Shown one piece after another: positions 24,105-33,800 of a stretch of 64,000 bases of DNA. This stretch comes from Notospermus geniculatus (taxonomy: Eukaryota; Nemertea; Pilidiophora; Heteronemertea; Lineidae). The translations under genes were made by a program, and so were the position numbers. Position 1 is the stretch's first letter. Each line of letters opens with the position of its first letter. Location of the stretch: the NCBI GenBank assembly GCA_002633025.1, contig NMRB01000100.1:14610-78609 (forward strand). Direction: 5' to 3'. A model generated the notes under the pieces. That model saw only the letters and a program-made list of their open reading frames with translations. It did not search any database and was not told where the DNA came from.

Positions 24105-24186
24105 CACAATCGACGTCATCTTCGTATGTACTTCGGCAATTTCCGACGGGCCTCCGTACATATCTCGACTGTATTATGGGCGCCAT
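24105..24186 (-). CDS. Weak candidate first exon with CAAGATGGCGCC start
   Basis: The minus strand reads CAAGATGGCGCC at the ATG (24186-24184), close to the YY1/TISU start element known from short-5'UTR housekeeping genes, then 27 codons and a GTGAGC donor at 24105 (phase 1). No following exon could be assigned: joining to the PPP2R3 exon at 21386 would be out of frame. Kept only because of the start context next to the CpG-rich stretch. Confidence 0.15.
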
Positions 24187-25140
24187 CTTGCGCAGCGATA
24201 CAGCGGTGAATTCTACCGCACTGCGCCGGAAGTGAGAAGCTTGACCGACTAACATCCAAGTTGCATCCGCATGTTGAATAGTCCCTTGAAACGACGACAA
24301 TTTTGCTTGTAATTCAACATACATCGTGTACATAGCGGATGACTATATTTATTCCATCATTAAACAGGCGTTAAACCGGTGTTTATAGCAGGTTTTTCGG
24401 TGTTTTTGGTGATCTACTTTATAACGTTTGCTTGGCGTTTTCCGGCCATCTTGTTTGTCACATGACCAGATGAGATCACATGACCACTGAAAATAAGTAG
24501 TCTCTGCAATATGGCGGCCATAATACATCAGAGTCAATGACGATAAATCAATAAATTAAAAGTCATGACTCTGTGGTTCAGAGTGNAAATAAACCACATT
24601 GCTTGGTTTGATTTTGATTAAATTGCATGGCCCCGTTTCCCAGTGTTCTCCGTATAGCTAGGCCTAGGCCTATCACTGCTTTGATTTGTTTTTTCAGAAA
24701 TGCCACAGGATGCCAATATTGACAACGTCTTTTGGGGAAAATCCTGCGGAAAATTGTGCAGAAAAATTTACACAGATGTTTTGACGGCGCAGCCGCAACG
24801 TCAACAGCGAAAAAAGTGACGTCAGTACGTCACTCGGGTCTTATACTTGCTGCGCCATCTATTGTCACGCAGTTTCCCCATTGTAACGATACAAAAGCAG
24901 GCACACCGGAAGCAGCATGTATTTGCCATTGCTGACATCAGTCCTAAGTGGGGGGGAGAGGGGGCGGCAGAACGTGCAACCCAACTGAATGCTATAAGTG
25001 TTATTGCACAAGTCATCATCCACAGACAGACTTCTGAAGTTGGAATATAATCTCAAGAAGTTGTCCGGTCCTCCAATTGCCAATTACATGTACTACCACC
25101 GTCAATTGGTGCTTGCACCCCGTGCAGGTAGAATACTAGT

Positions 25141-25665
25141 ACCGTATTTTTCGGACTATAAGACGCAGCCTTTTTCCATGAAGAAGGGTCTACAATTGGG
25201 GGTGCGCCTTATAGGGTGGTGCGCCTTATCTGCGGATCCAGTCTGACAATTTGATCAGAAGTGTCAAGACACTGACGAACCCAAGCATTCAAGCATGCAT
25301 GGATGCATGCAAGCCAAAGTCATTGTCACAGTGCTGGTGAAGTTTCAGTTGAAGTTGATGAAGTTTCAGTTAGGCCTAATTTGTCACAACAAGCTAAGAA
25401 ATCATACAACCAGATCCATCAGTACCAACAGCAGAATTGCAGATGTCAATGGGTTCAAACAAGACAATCAGACCCTGTAATTGTCTTGGCTGTTGTTGGG
25501 TCAATGCACACTGAGCAGCCATGCATTGTATGTGTATAATATGCACTGACAGGACTGCGCCTTATAGGGAGGTGCGCCTTATGTATGGATTGCATCAGAG
25601 ATTTTGGGTGAAATTGGGGGTGCGCCTTATAGTCAGGTGCGCCCTATAGTCAGGAAAATACGGTA
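25141..25665. mobile_element. MITE with ACCGTATTTTTCGGACTATAAG ends
   Basis: Left end ACCGTATTTTTCGGACTATA (25141) and right end ACTATAGTCAGGAAAATACGG with TA on both flanks. GGTGCGCCTTAT words recur inside in both orientations. No coding frame. It lies just upstream of the acceptor-like TTTCTTCATTTCAG (ends about 25691) that probably opens the 5' UTR exon of the ACP7-like gene. Confidence 0.7.
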
Positions 25666-25759
25666 TACTAATCATGAATTTCTTCATTTCAGTTGAATGT
25701 TTGATGCTTGTTTTCGGCATGTCCACATAACTGACTGTATTAACAGCCGCATTGACATC

Positions 25760-28700
25760 ATGGCAGCCAGTAATTGGGTCATACTCATTCCTCTTGTTCT
25801 CCTTGCTCTCCTCCGAGGCAAGAAAGGCTACATTTTAGATACAGCAGATTGAAAGAAATGACGCCAAATCAATTGAATGAGGAACAGCATAACTCTTTAC
25901 CAATGAGGTCCACGCTGCAAGCGGTGACACCAACCAAAGACATAAAAAACAGAATACAGTGGAATGACTTAGCATCAAGATGTCCTTGACTTAGTGTTGT
26001 AGCAGGGACAAAAGATACACCACTCACTGCACCTCCCATTAGCGATAATTCTTCAGGTTCATCATTGACTGTTTACTCTCCAATGTTTTCAGTCAATACT
26101 GCCATTGGTGTCCATATCACCTTGGGTACAGACCCATACATTGACCGAACTGTGATGTTTGTCTCAAAAAAGAGTATTAAGTCAGTAGATGTGCAGGTGG
26201 ACAATGCAACTCATACAAAAGGCAAAAAATGGAAGACATGGAAGACGTTCGATGCCAAAAGCCTAAAGCTGAATATAACTGGACCAAACAAGGGTAACTT
26301 CTGGATACAGAGGGCAAATCTATCAGTGAGTACATTAGGTGTGTTTGGCTTGAACACAATAGTAGACTTTTCTAACTTGCGTTCCTGTAAAGCTGCCATT
26401 ACCAGACACCTGGAATGCGGTATATGGTATGCATTTTCGCATACATTGTTCAAATATCGCTTCCGCATCCCGTATACTGCATTCCGGATGTCTGGTAAAC
26501 GCAGCTTTAGTCTACGCCCAATACAGGCCCTGATACATTGTATAAAGTGTAAAATGGTTCTGAAACAGGCCTTGGCAGGTTGCAAAATAACTTTTTTACC
26601 GTACCTTTTTATCTGACCTCTATCAACGTGCCTTGATCTCTATCAATGTACCATTCATGTACCGGTAGAAGCACCTGTACATGTACTATCGGGAACCATT
26701 CGACATTTACAATGTCATCTTGTTTAAAAAGTAACTGTTGTAAGTTTGACAAGTTTGCACAACATCAATGAAAACATGATTTATTTATTGTATATTTATT
26801 AATACTGCTCTGAAAACAATATTGCTTTGTGACAGCGTATGTTACAACCTGAATGACTGAAGTCATTGCTTTCTCTTCTCAGGATCTTGCAGCTGACCAG
26901 TACTTTGATTACAGAATAGGCGCGCAAGGTGAAACTCGGAAATTTTTCTTTAAAACGTGGCGAATGAGGAATCCTCAGGAGGTAAGTCAAGAATTATATG
27001 CAATGCAGTGATTTTAAGAAAAATGTACATGTAAGGCATACTCCAAGTCACGACCCAGCAATCGAAAGACCTGACGGCAAATATAAAATGAAGGGCATAC
27101 TATTGTAGCACGACAAAGGCCTGCGTAACCCTTGACATTTTACTGTTCGATTGGAACACTTTTTGCCTCAGATTTGGAGGCAATGAGCCAAGAGCACAAG
27201 TGTGCTTGCAAACATCATTGAGAAACAGAGGACATACCTCACAACTGCTTGAACTATATCAAAAAAACTATCGATACTAGCTCCAGATTCAAGACTACTA
27301 CTGAATTAGTGAACAACTTTCGGTATCTGTACGCAAAATCTTATTTTTAGGCCCTTATTTCAGACCTACCTCCCACCCATATAAAGGCCTGCATAACCCT
27401 TGACATTTTGGGACTGTTCGTTTGGAACACTTTTTGCCTCGGATTTGGAGGCAATGAGCCAAGAGCACAAGCATGTTTGCAAACATCATTGAAAAACTGA
27501 GGACGTACCTCACAACTGCTTGACCTGTATCAAAACAACTATTGATATTACGGTAGCTCCAGATTAAAGATTACTACTGAATTAGTGAACAACTTTTGGT
27601 ATCTGTAAGCAAAATCTTATTTTTAGGCCCTTATTTCAGACCTACCTCCCACCCATATTGTTGTTCTATGGCAACATAGAAGATGCAAATGGTGAAATAA
27701 ATGCAGCATATAAGCATCTACAGGAGGACATCCATTCTAATAAGTATGCCGGAATTTTCAACCTTGGCAGTTTGGCATGTGGGAAGGACCTGCCCCAGTA
27801 TCTGGCTAACTTAGAGGGGTTGGCAGCACAAACACCTCTATTGACAACCCCAGGGGAGTTCGGTGAGTCATCACAACTTCAAAAATCTTGGCGTTATGTC
27901 AACAGTTCACTGAAAGAGACAACATCAAGACATGCCATTACCAACTGTGAAGAAACAGGCCCCATATTACTCCCTCATTGACACAACTAAAACATGGAAT
28001 CTGAAAACTGTTTCACTAAAGTGGGGTTCATTGGCACACGGATCCGATCCGTTTCCAGTCCGTTTACCCCTAGTTTTCCAGATACGGCAATGCAAAAGTC
28101 AACTTGAACGATTTTTCTGAATCGGACAAAATCCGTGCGCCAATCAACCTCGCTTTCCAAAGCTAATTTTGTTGAAATGAAAATACGCCTTTGTAAAGAA
28201 AGATTCTAAGGCACTTAGAACCATCAAATTCACATTGGTATTGATTGGAAAGTTCTGAGTCAATTCCTTCTAATGAATAGGTACCTATGTGACAGGTTTT
28301 AAATATGATTTCAGGATTTGCTATGTTTCTTCCCGTTCATATACTTATCATTGCCTCTATATTTAGTATAATTTAAATGAGATAGCCAGTGGCAGTGAAA
28401 GGGAAAGTCCTGTGTACATGTAGAAATGAAAGTGAATGCATGGAATTAACCAATTATCAAAACCACTTGACATTATGGACATTGATATTGATTAAGGAAT
28501 ACTTTATGCCCATGTCGTTTGTTCTTCAATTTGGGTCACATAAGGGGAGAATTTTCAAAATCTATGAAGAATACATGTATTAAACTCAGTTCTCTCAGTT
28601 TTATGTGTCATCATTATACCAAATCTGTTGCCTGAGATTTCTGCTGGCCCATTCTACTTCTCCACATTTTGTGGTGATGTTCTTTGTGAGGAAACTGATT

Positions 28701-31566
28701 GAATATTGAAGAGTTTAGTAACACTGGTTCAAAGATAACACTTGAAAAAAAAACGCTCTTTTCTTGCAGAACATGAGAATAGTTACCAGCTGTATAGCCA
28801 GTTATTTTCCATGCCAAACTCAGACTGGCCAATGGAGAAATTTTGGTACAGTTTTAACACAGAAAAAGCACACATTATCAGGTAATTACCATTACCAGGT
28901 GAGCCCTGATAGCTGGAGCGGCTATCACGTCCGCTAAGAAAGCGGCAGGTCCCGGGTTCAAATCCTGGGTCACATGGGATTAACCATCCTTGGCTCTTCG
29001 TGTCTGTCGCATGGGAGAGTAAGCTGAAGTGCCTTGTACCCCCGCTTGTACCTTGTGCCTTTGCAAGGCAATTTCCAGAGTGTTTGCGAATTTTCGACCC
29101 CAACCGGGGTCTTCTTCAGGCTGGAACTTTACAATCCGAAACTCTAGAACAGACTAGAGTCTGTTCTAGAGTTTCGGATTGTAAAGTTCCAGCCTGAAGA
29201 AGACCCCGGTTGGGGTCGAAAATTCGCAAACACTCTGGAAATTGCCTTTTTATTTATCATATATTGTGTGTCAATTTTTGTGCTTTTCATCTCTTTGGTG
29301 CCTTTGCAAGGGCAAGTAAAAGGCCCCATCAAGGTGAGGAGCATGAGTTGCTTGTGATGGCCTCTTCCGTATACCAGGGCCAATAATGCCTTGGCTTCTG
29401 CCCTGATGGAAAGATACAAATACAATACAGTACCAGATTTCTGCTGGCCCATTCTACTTCTCCACATTTTGTGGTGATGTTCTTTGTGAGGAAACTGATT
29501 GAATATTGAAGAGTTTAGTAACACTGGCTCAAAGATAACACTTGAAAAAAAACGCTCTTTTCTTGCAGAACATGAGAATAGTTACCAGCTGTACAGCCAG
29601 TTATTTTCCATGCCAAACACAGACTGGCCAATGGAGAAATTTTGGTACAGTTTTAACACAGAAAAAGCACACATTATCAGGTAATTACCATTACCAGGTG
29701 AGCCCTGATAGCTGGAGCGGCTATCACGTCCGCTAAGAAAGCGGCAGGTCCTGGGTTCAAATCCTGGGTCACATGGGATTAACCATCCTTGGCTCTTCGT
29801 GTCTGTCGCATGGGAGAGTAAGCTGAAGTGCCTTGTACCCCCGCTTGTACCTTGTGCCTTTGCAAGGGCAAGTAAAAGGCCCCATCAAGGTGAGGAGCAT
29901 GAGTTGCTTGTGATGGCCTCTTCCGTATACCAGGGCCAATAATGCCTTGGCTTCTGCCCTGATGGAAAGATACAAATACAATACAGTACCATTACATCAA
30001 AACCAGCGGTATCACTCCTGTTATCATGAATCATGGATAATGAATTCCTGGCCCAAACCATCACTTTCTTTCCATTCCAGTATTAACACGGAACTATACG
30101 GCCTTGAAAAAGATGGCATGAGGATTCAACAGCTCAGATGGTTGAAAGACGACCTTCACGATGCCAATGATGCCTCCAAGCGGAACTTAGATCATACTCC
30201 ATGGATCATCGTCTTCACTCATCGCTCTTTTTACTGTTCCGGTGACAAAAATTGCACAAAAAATAGGCATAAGTTAAAGGAGTAAGTTTAGTAATTTCTC
30301 GATCCTTAGAGGAGCACGGTATTGGATCTCAAATGCGTTATTTGACTGCCGACATAGAGGGAGCCACCTAGCGGCAGTAAGGGGAACTACAAAAAATGCA
30401 TTACAAAATGTACGTAGTAAATTGGGCCAATTCGCCGACAACGTAGTTAGTCGGTGGCGCCGGCTGTCGAGAAAAAGTGGTAAAACCGTGGTCCTTTAAC
30501 ACTTCCAGGCCTTGACACCTTTTTCTTCCACAGTTCGCAGAAGCTCCTATCCCACTCCCAGTTGACCACACCCCCACACACTTCAGATTTTTCTTGCACA
30601 AGAAACAGTCATACCTTCTTGTGGAAAAGCCATTTTACCCATGTTGCTTTCATTTCAGACTTGAAGATCTTTTCTATCATTTTGGTGTTGACCTTGTAAT
30701 ATCAGCCCAAGATAACTTCTACCAGAGGACATGGCCAGTATACCAGGACACCCACCATCAGACCAGTTACAGGGATCCTATGTTTCCAACTTATGTGTCG
30801 ACTGCCTCTTTTACTTGCAATAAGAGTAAAGATAATCCGCACTTGAGTACAACTCATGAGTGTAAGTTCCACATACTACATGTACCATTTTAGGGTATGC
30901 GTCGTCATTATGTGTAGCGGTCTAGGAAAACCTGTCGTATATACTTTATCCTCGCCTCTAAGAGGTCAGTCCAGAGTACTCATGACTAGGCTTTGTTCCA
31001 TACCATAATAGGCGTCGGAGCTTCGTTCTTTGTTCGACCAATCAGAACGAAGAAGTTTATTGGAATATTGTACTCACAATGACCTGGCAATGCCTAGCCT
31101 TGCCTTGTAAGTGTCAACTCCTGGGGCCGGTTGCACAAAACTCACGATAGCGCTAACTTGGTGTTATCGCTAACTTTATTTAAATGACGTAAAAGTCCAT
31201 TGTCTTTTTACGTCATGTAACATGAAGTTAGCGCTAACACCAAGTTAGCGCTAACATGAGTTTTGTGCAACCCAGCCCTGGACATTAATGACTGACCTCT
31301 TAGAGGCGAGGATAAAGCATATATATAATTTAGTTACATGTGGAATTTTTCCATTCAGTGCATGAAATCATCGATTTACATGTATTTGTCTTCCAGATGA
31401 GTGGGAAGCAAAGATCATCGACTGTCGAGGTATGTCAACATACGGACATCTCTATATTTCTAATTCCACTCACTTATACTGGGAGGAGATAAATGCAGTG
31501 AAGGGCAAAATAGGACGATTTTGGATAAGTTTTACCTTGTCCAGCATCACCATGGACCATTCTTAG
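25760..31566 (+). CDS. ACP7-like purple acid phosphatase homologue, probable pseudoenzyme
   Basis: Exons: 25760-25817, 26006-26325, 26883-26981, 27640-27862, exon 5 as either 28770-28881 or 29569-29680, 30081-30281, 30659-30861, 31397-31566; 1386 bases, 461 residues, against 438 for human ACP7. All phases agree if intron 1 is GC-AG (GAG|GCAAG). Order: signal peptide (VILIPLVLLALL), Fn3-like domain, metallophosphatase fold. Family landmarks are clear (FSMP, FWYSFN, AHIIS, LRWLKDDL, THRSFYCS, LEDLFYHFGVDL). Catalytic motifs are not kept: the GD of motif 1 reads GN, GDFAY reads GSLAC, PGNHE reads PGEFE, and AHEHSYER reads AQDNFYQR; only the motif-4 His (THRS) remains. The family uses these ligands to hold Fe/Zn, so activity is unlikely. 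Likely secreted, or membrane-bound if the 31567-31742 frame is used. Confidence 0.85.
27115..27658. repeat. Tandem duplication of about 270 bp carrying the exon-4 acceptor
   Basis: Unit 1 is 27115-27382 and unit 2 is 27383-27658, both starting AAAGGCCTGC and containing CTTATTTCAG followed by ACCTACCTCCCACCCATAT. Unit 2 runs on into the real exon 4 (27640). Unit 1 contains a decoy acceptor at 27361-27363 with 19 exon bases and then an in-frame TAA. Confidence 0.85.
28901..29434 (+). mobile_element. tRNA-derived SINE, copy 1 (interrupted)
   Basis: Starts GAGCCCTGATAGCTGGAGCG, with an A-box-like TAGCTGGAGCGG and the B box GGTTCAAATCC at 28955-28965, then a unique body and the A-rich tail AAGATACAAATACAATAC. 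The tRNA-like head is clear; I cannot name the parent tRNA. The palindrome at 29068-29297 was inserted into it. Confidence 0.65.
29068..29297. mobile_element. Perfect 87-bp palindrome insertion, retroelement-like
   Basis: Arms 29068-29154 and 29159-29245 are perfect reverse complements with a TAGA loop, followed by a 52-base A/T-rich tail. The insertion is bounded by the 13-base direct repeat GTGCCTTTGCAAG at 29055-29067 and 29298-29310; unit 2 of the surrounding duplication shows the empty site with a single copy. Each arm holds CTGAAGA, then GACCCC/GGGGTC stem around GGTT, then GAAA, the layout of a hammerhead ribozyme core. Such ribozymes are known in Penelope-like retroelements. The fragment has no coding capacity. 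Confidence 0.75.
29700..29990 (+). mobile_element. tRNA-derived SINE, copy 2 (uninterrupted)
   Basis: Same element as at 28901, with B box GGTTCAAATCC at 29754-29764 and an A-rich tail. Copied as part of the exon-5 tandem duplication, so it is not an independent insertion. Confidence 0.65.
30939..31322. mobile_element. Two MITEs, one nested in the other
   Basis: Outer ends: ATACTTTATCCTCGCCTCTA (30941) mirrored by TAGAGGCGAGGATAAAG (to about 31317), matching on through AAGAGGTCAGT. Inner element 31121-31280: GGTTGCACAAAACTCACGAT mirrored by ATGAGTTTTGTGCAACC with TTAGCGCTAACACCAAG words inside. The pair sits in the intron before exon 8 of the ACP7-like gene. Confidence 0.65.
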
Positions 31567-31742
31567 TCAAAGTTGGCCATTCGTCTGCGGTTATAGCTAT
31601 AGTAACTACATGTGTTGTTATACTTGTGGTCGGCGCAGCGGTGATTCTGTTCTGGTCGCGTTGTCGGCATTATTTTCAAAAGAAGCGAGCGGCTAAGGAA
31701 ATGCGGTATGTTAATCTGAACGAAGGACAGCTGGAGTTATGA
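31567..31742 (+). CDS. Possible alternative last exon of the ACP7-like gene: transmembrane tail
   Basis: After the TAG at 31564-31566 another frame encodes VKVGHSSA, a hydrophobic run of about 23 residues (AVIAIVTTCVVILVVGAAVILF), a basic stop-transfer (WSRCRHYFQKKRAAK) and a short tail ending QLEL*, TGA at 31740-31742. Splicing a GTATGT donor after 31429 (phase 1) to the CTTAG acceptor ending at 31566 would enter this frame correctly. A one-base indel near 31510 or a 47-base intron would also reach it. The peptide looks like a real type I membrane anchor, so I treat it as probable coding sequence with an unsettled junction. Confidence 0.5.
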
Positions 31743-33800
31743 GGATCCTGATGCGGTCCATGTTGAGCAAACAGAACGATGGTCGCGGTGAGGTTTTCAA
31801 GTCCGTATTTTGTACTTTTCATGAGTTTGAATTGTATCTGAATCTTATCCAGGTTTTTCTTCACAGGGCTTAGAATAAAATTCAACTCTGAGCAGATGAG
31901 ACTGATGACATTTTGCATGAATCGTACCATTCCATTGAGTACCTGGTGATGTTTGTGTTCTGAATGTATATAGTCCCGAAACAGCATGTGTGTCTGAACA
32001 CCAGTCTTGAACCCTTCTTTATGCCAAAGGGCCTCGGTTTTGAGGTTGATAATGCTTCCCTCTAAGAGGGGCCGAACATTTTCGTCAGAAACTGTGTCAA
32101 AGCATGTTTTGGACACATATGTCAAACTGCTACTACATGTACTTTACAAATCTTCAGAGCAGAACCTGAACTAATCAGATCCACATGTTGTATAATCTTA
32201 ACAGTTTCTGATTGATAGCTATCGTTTCAAACGGTTTTGCTAGTATGCCTTCATAAAACAGACTTCTTGCTGAGTTTTTTTTTCACTTTTAGTGATTTCC
32301 GTCGAGATATTTCAAGTCCTAGTACTTAAGCATTCCCTTTTAGGCACACATAGGCCTATCATGCTAGTTAAATGCAGCTGTGTATCTGTATAGATGGGTT
32401 CATTTTCTCACCCTTATACCTCTGTTATCTGCATAGAAACCCATATATGGGTGCTTTTAGTGTCTCCTATCCAGATGTTTGTTCTGCACTCTACACCTGT
32501 ATATGGGGTATGTTATCTTTTTACTGTTATAGCTGTTGAAAGTGGCGTAACCCAAAAATCATCAAAGTGCTGTAACTCAGGAACGACTTGACCCAAAGCA
32601 CTCCAATGTGCTATGTGGTCCCCTGCAGATGACGTTTATGACCATGTGAAGTTTCGGCCCGATCGGACATCCAATATGGCCGCCAGGTGGCGTAACCCGA
32701 AAATCATCAAAGTGCTGTAACTCAGGAACGACTTGACCCAAAGCACTCCAATGTGCTATGTGGTCCCCTGCAGATGACTTTTATGTGCATGTGAAGTTCC
32801 GGCCCGATCGAACATACAATATGGCGCCAGGTGGCATAACCCAAAAATCATCAAAGTCCTACCTGGGAGTGACTTGACCGAGATACTCATACCACTGATA
32901 TGTACCTCCCTCTGTCATTAGACTATTATGTCCAACCCGGTGAGCACATGGTCCATGGACCATTTCATTGGTGTTCATGCACTCGTTTGTTTTTTGTCAA
33001 CACCTATTCCTAGTCAAGGTTTAAAATAAATGCAAGATTTTGTATTGAGACTGAAGTAGTGAATTGAATGTCCCTAACCTCTCCAAACATGAAATTTACT
33101 GATCTCTCGGACTCTCCTGTTCTGCACCGCTTGACCTCATCTTTGTACATTCCACCATCCACATTCCACTTTCATTATTCCTGTAGAAAAATGTACAGGT
33201 GACTTTTTCATGACGCAACATCAACACCTGAAATGACGTCGCTAAGGTCACTTCACTCGCAGCGTCAAACTGCCGGGATAAACAAAAAATCGCCCTCTTC
33301 ATTCAAACCTATTTATTGGAAGTTGTAGAAAAAACAGCAAATTTTTCTGTGAAGTACATGATCCTTGGTCCACAAAGGGTTAAATGATTGCTTGCTCACT
33401 TTCGTTCTGTACTACAATTTATTTCTCATCTTATTTCAATTCATCGTTAATGCTGTAGTAGAATACATCAGTGTACATATCAGCATTTTCTGTAGCATAT
33501 TTCTGAAATTTTTGAAGTATTTTCTTGTGGATAGACCAACATTTGTAGTTGTTGGAATAGAATTTGGTGTGTAGCAAATTCTGGCTAATTTCATACTTTG
33601 GGCCAATGAATTACAAGGACCTCATTCAAAATGGTGAAAATAGTGTGATGTGTAAAACCCTATGCATAGAAAAACCGTGCCATAAGTTATTACTAGACTT
33701 TTTTTCTGGTGCCCACAATGATATCCGCACCAGTACTAGTAATCATTATAATTATTCTCCTGATTATTTGTTAGTAAAAGTTTTGACCTTATATCGCTGC
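31743..33800. other. 3' UTR and downstream region of the ACP7-like gene
   Basis: No exon recognised. AATAAA at 33025-33030 is a candidate polyadenylation signal. Between 32539 and 32880 are tandem repeats. Near 32395-32500 runs of short in-frame peptides on the plus strand look like chance. Confidence 0.4.
32539..32880. repeat. Tandem repeat, about 148-bp units, about 2.3 copies
   Basis: Units begin GGTGGCGTAACCC and contain ATCATCAAAGTGCTGTAACT, CCCTGCAGATGAC, and GTGAAGTTTCGGCCCGATCGG ending in AATATGGC. The GGCCCGATCGG...ATGGCCGCC style resembles the subrepeats at 21797-22190, so both probably derive from one repeat superfamily. Confidence 0.75.

Larger units (their letters stand above)
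28635..29990. repeat. Tandem duplication carrying exon 5 of the ACP7-like gene
   Basis: Unit 1 is 28635-29434 and unit 2 is 29435-29990. Both start AGATTTCTGCTGGCCC and end ATACAGTACC. The exon (112 bases) has intact acceptor and donor in each; the only residue difference seen is NSDWP in unit 1 against NTDWP in unit 2. Unit 1 is longer because of the palindromic insertion at 29068-29297. Each unit also contains one SINE. Confidence 0.9.

Noticed and set aside
23034-25665. CRISPR-like or operon-like structure in repeat-rich regions
   Set aside because: Repeats are inverted transposon ends in an animal genome, without regular spacers.
26065-26616. Extension of ACP7-like exon 2 as a 183-codon frame
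   Set aside because: The part after 26325 is intron: a GTGAGT donor and the phase-matched next exon at 26883 fit the family alignment, the extension does not.
28901-28975. Functional tRNA gene
   Set aside because: The A and B boxes are present but the cloverleaf is poor and the unit continues into a SINE body with an A-rich tail; it is a tRNA-derived SINE.
31500-31520. Programmed ribosomal frameshift joining the phosphatase domain to the membrane tail
   Set aside because: No X-XXY-YYZ slippery heptamer in the needed frame and no obvious downstream pseudoknot; splicing or a sequence error is simpler.
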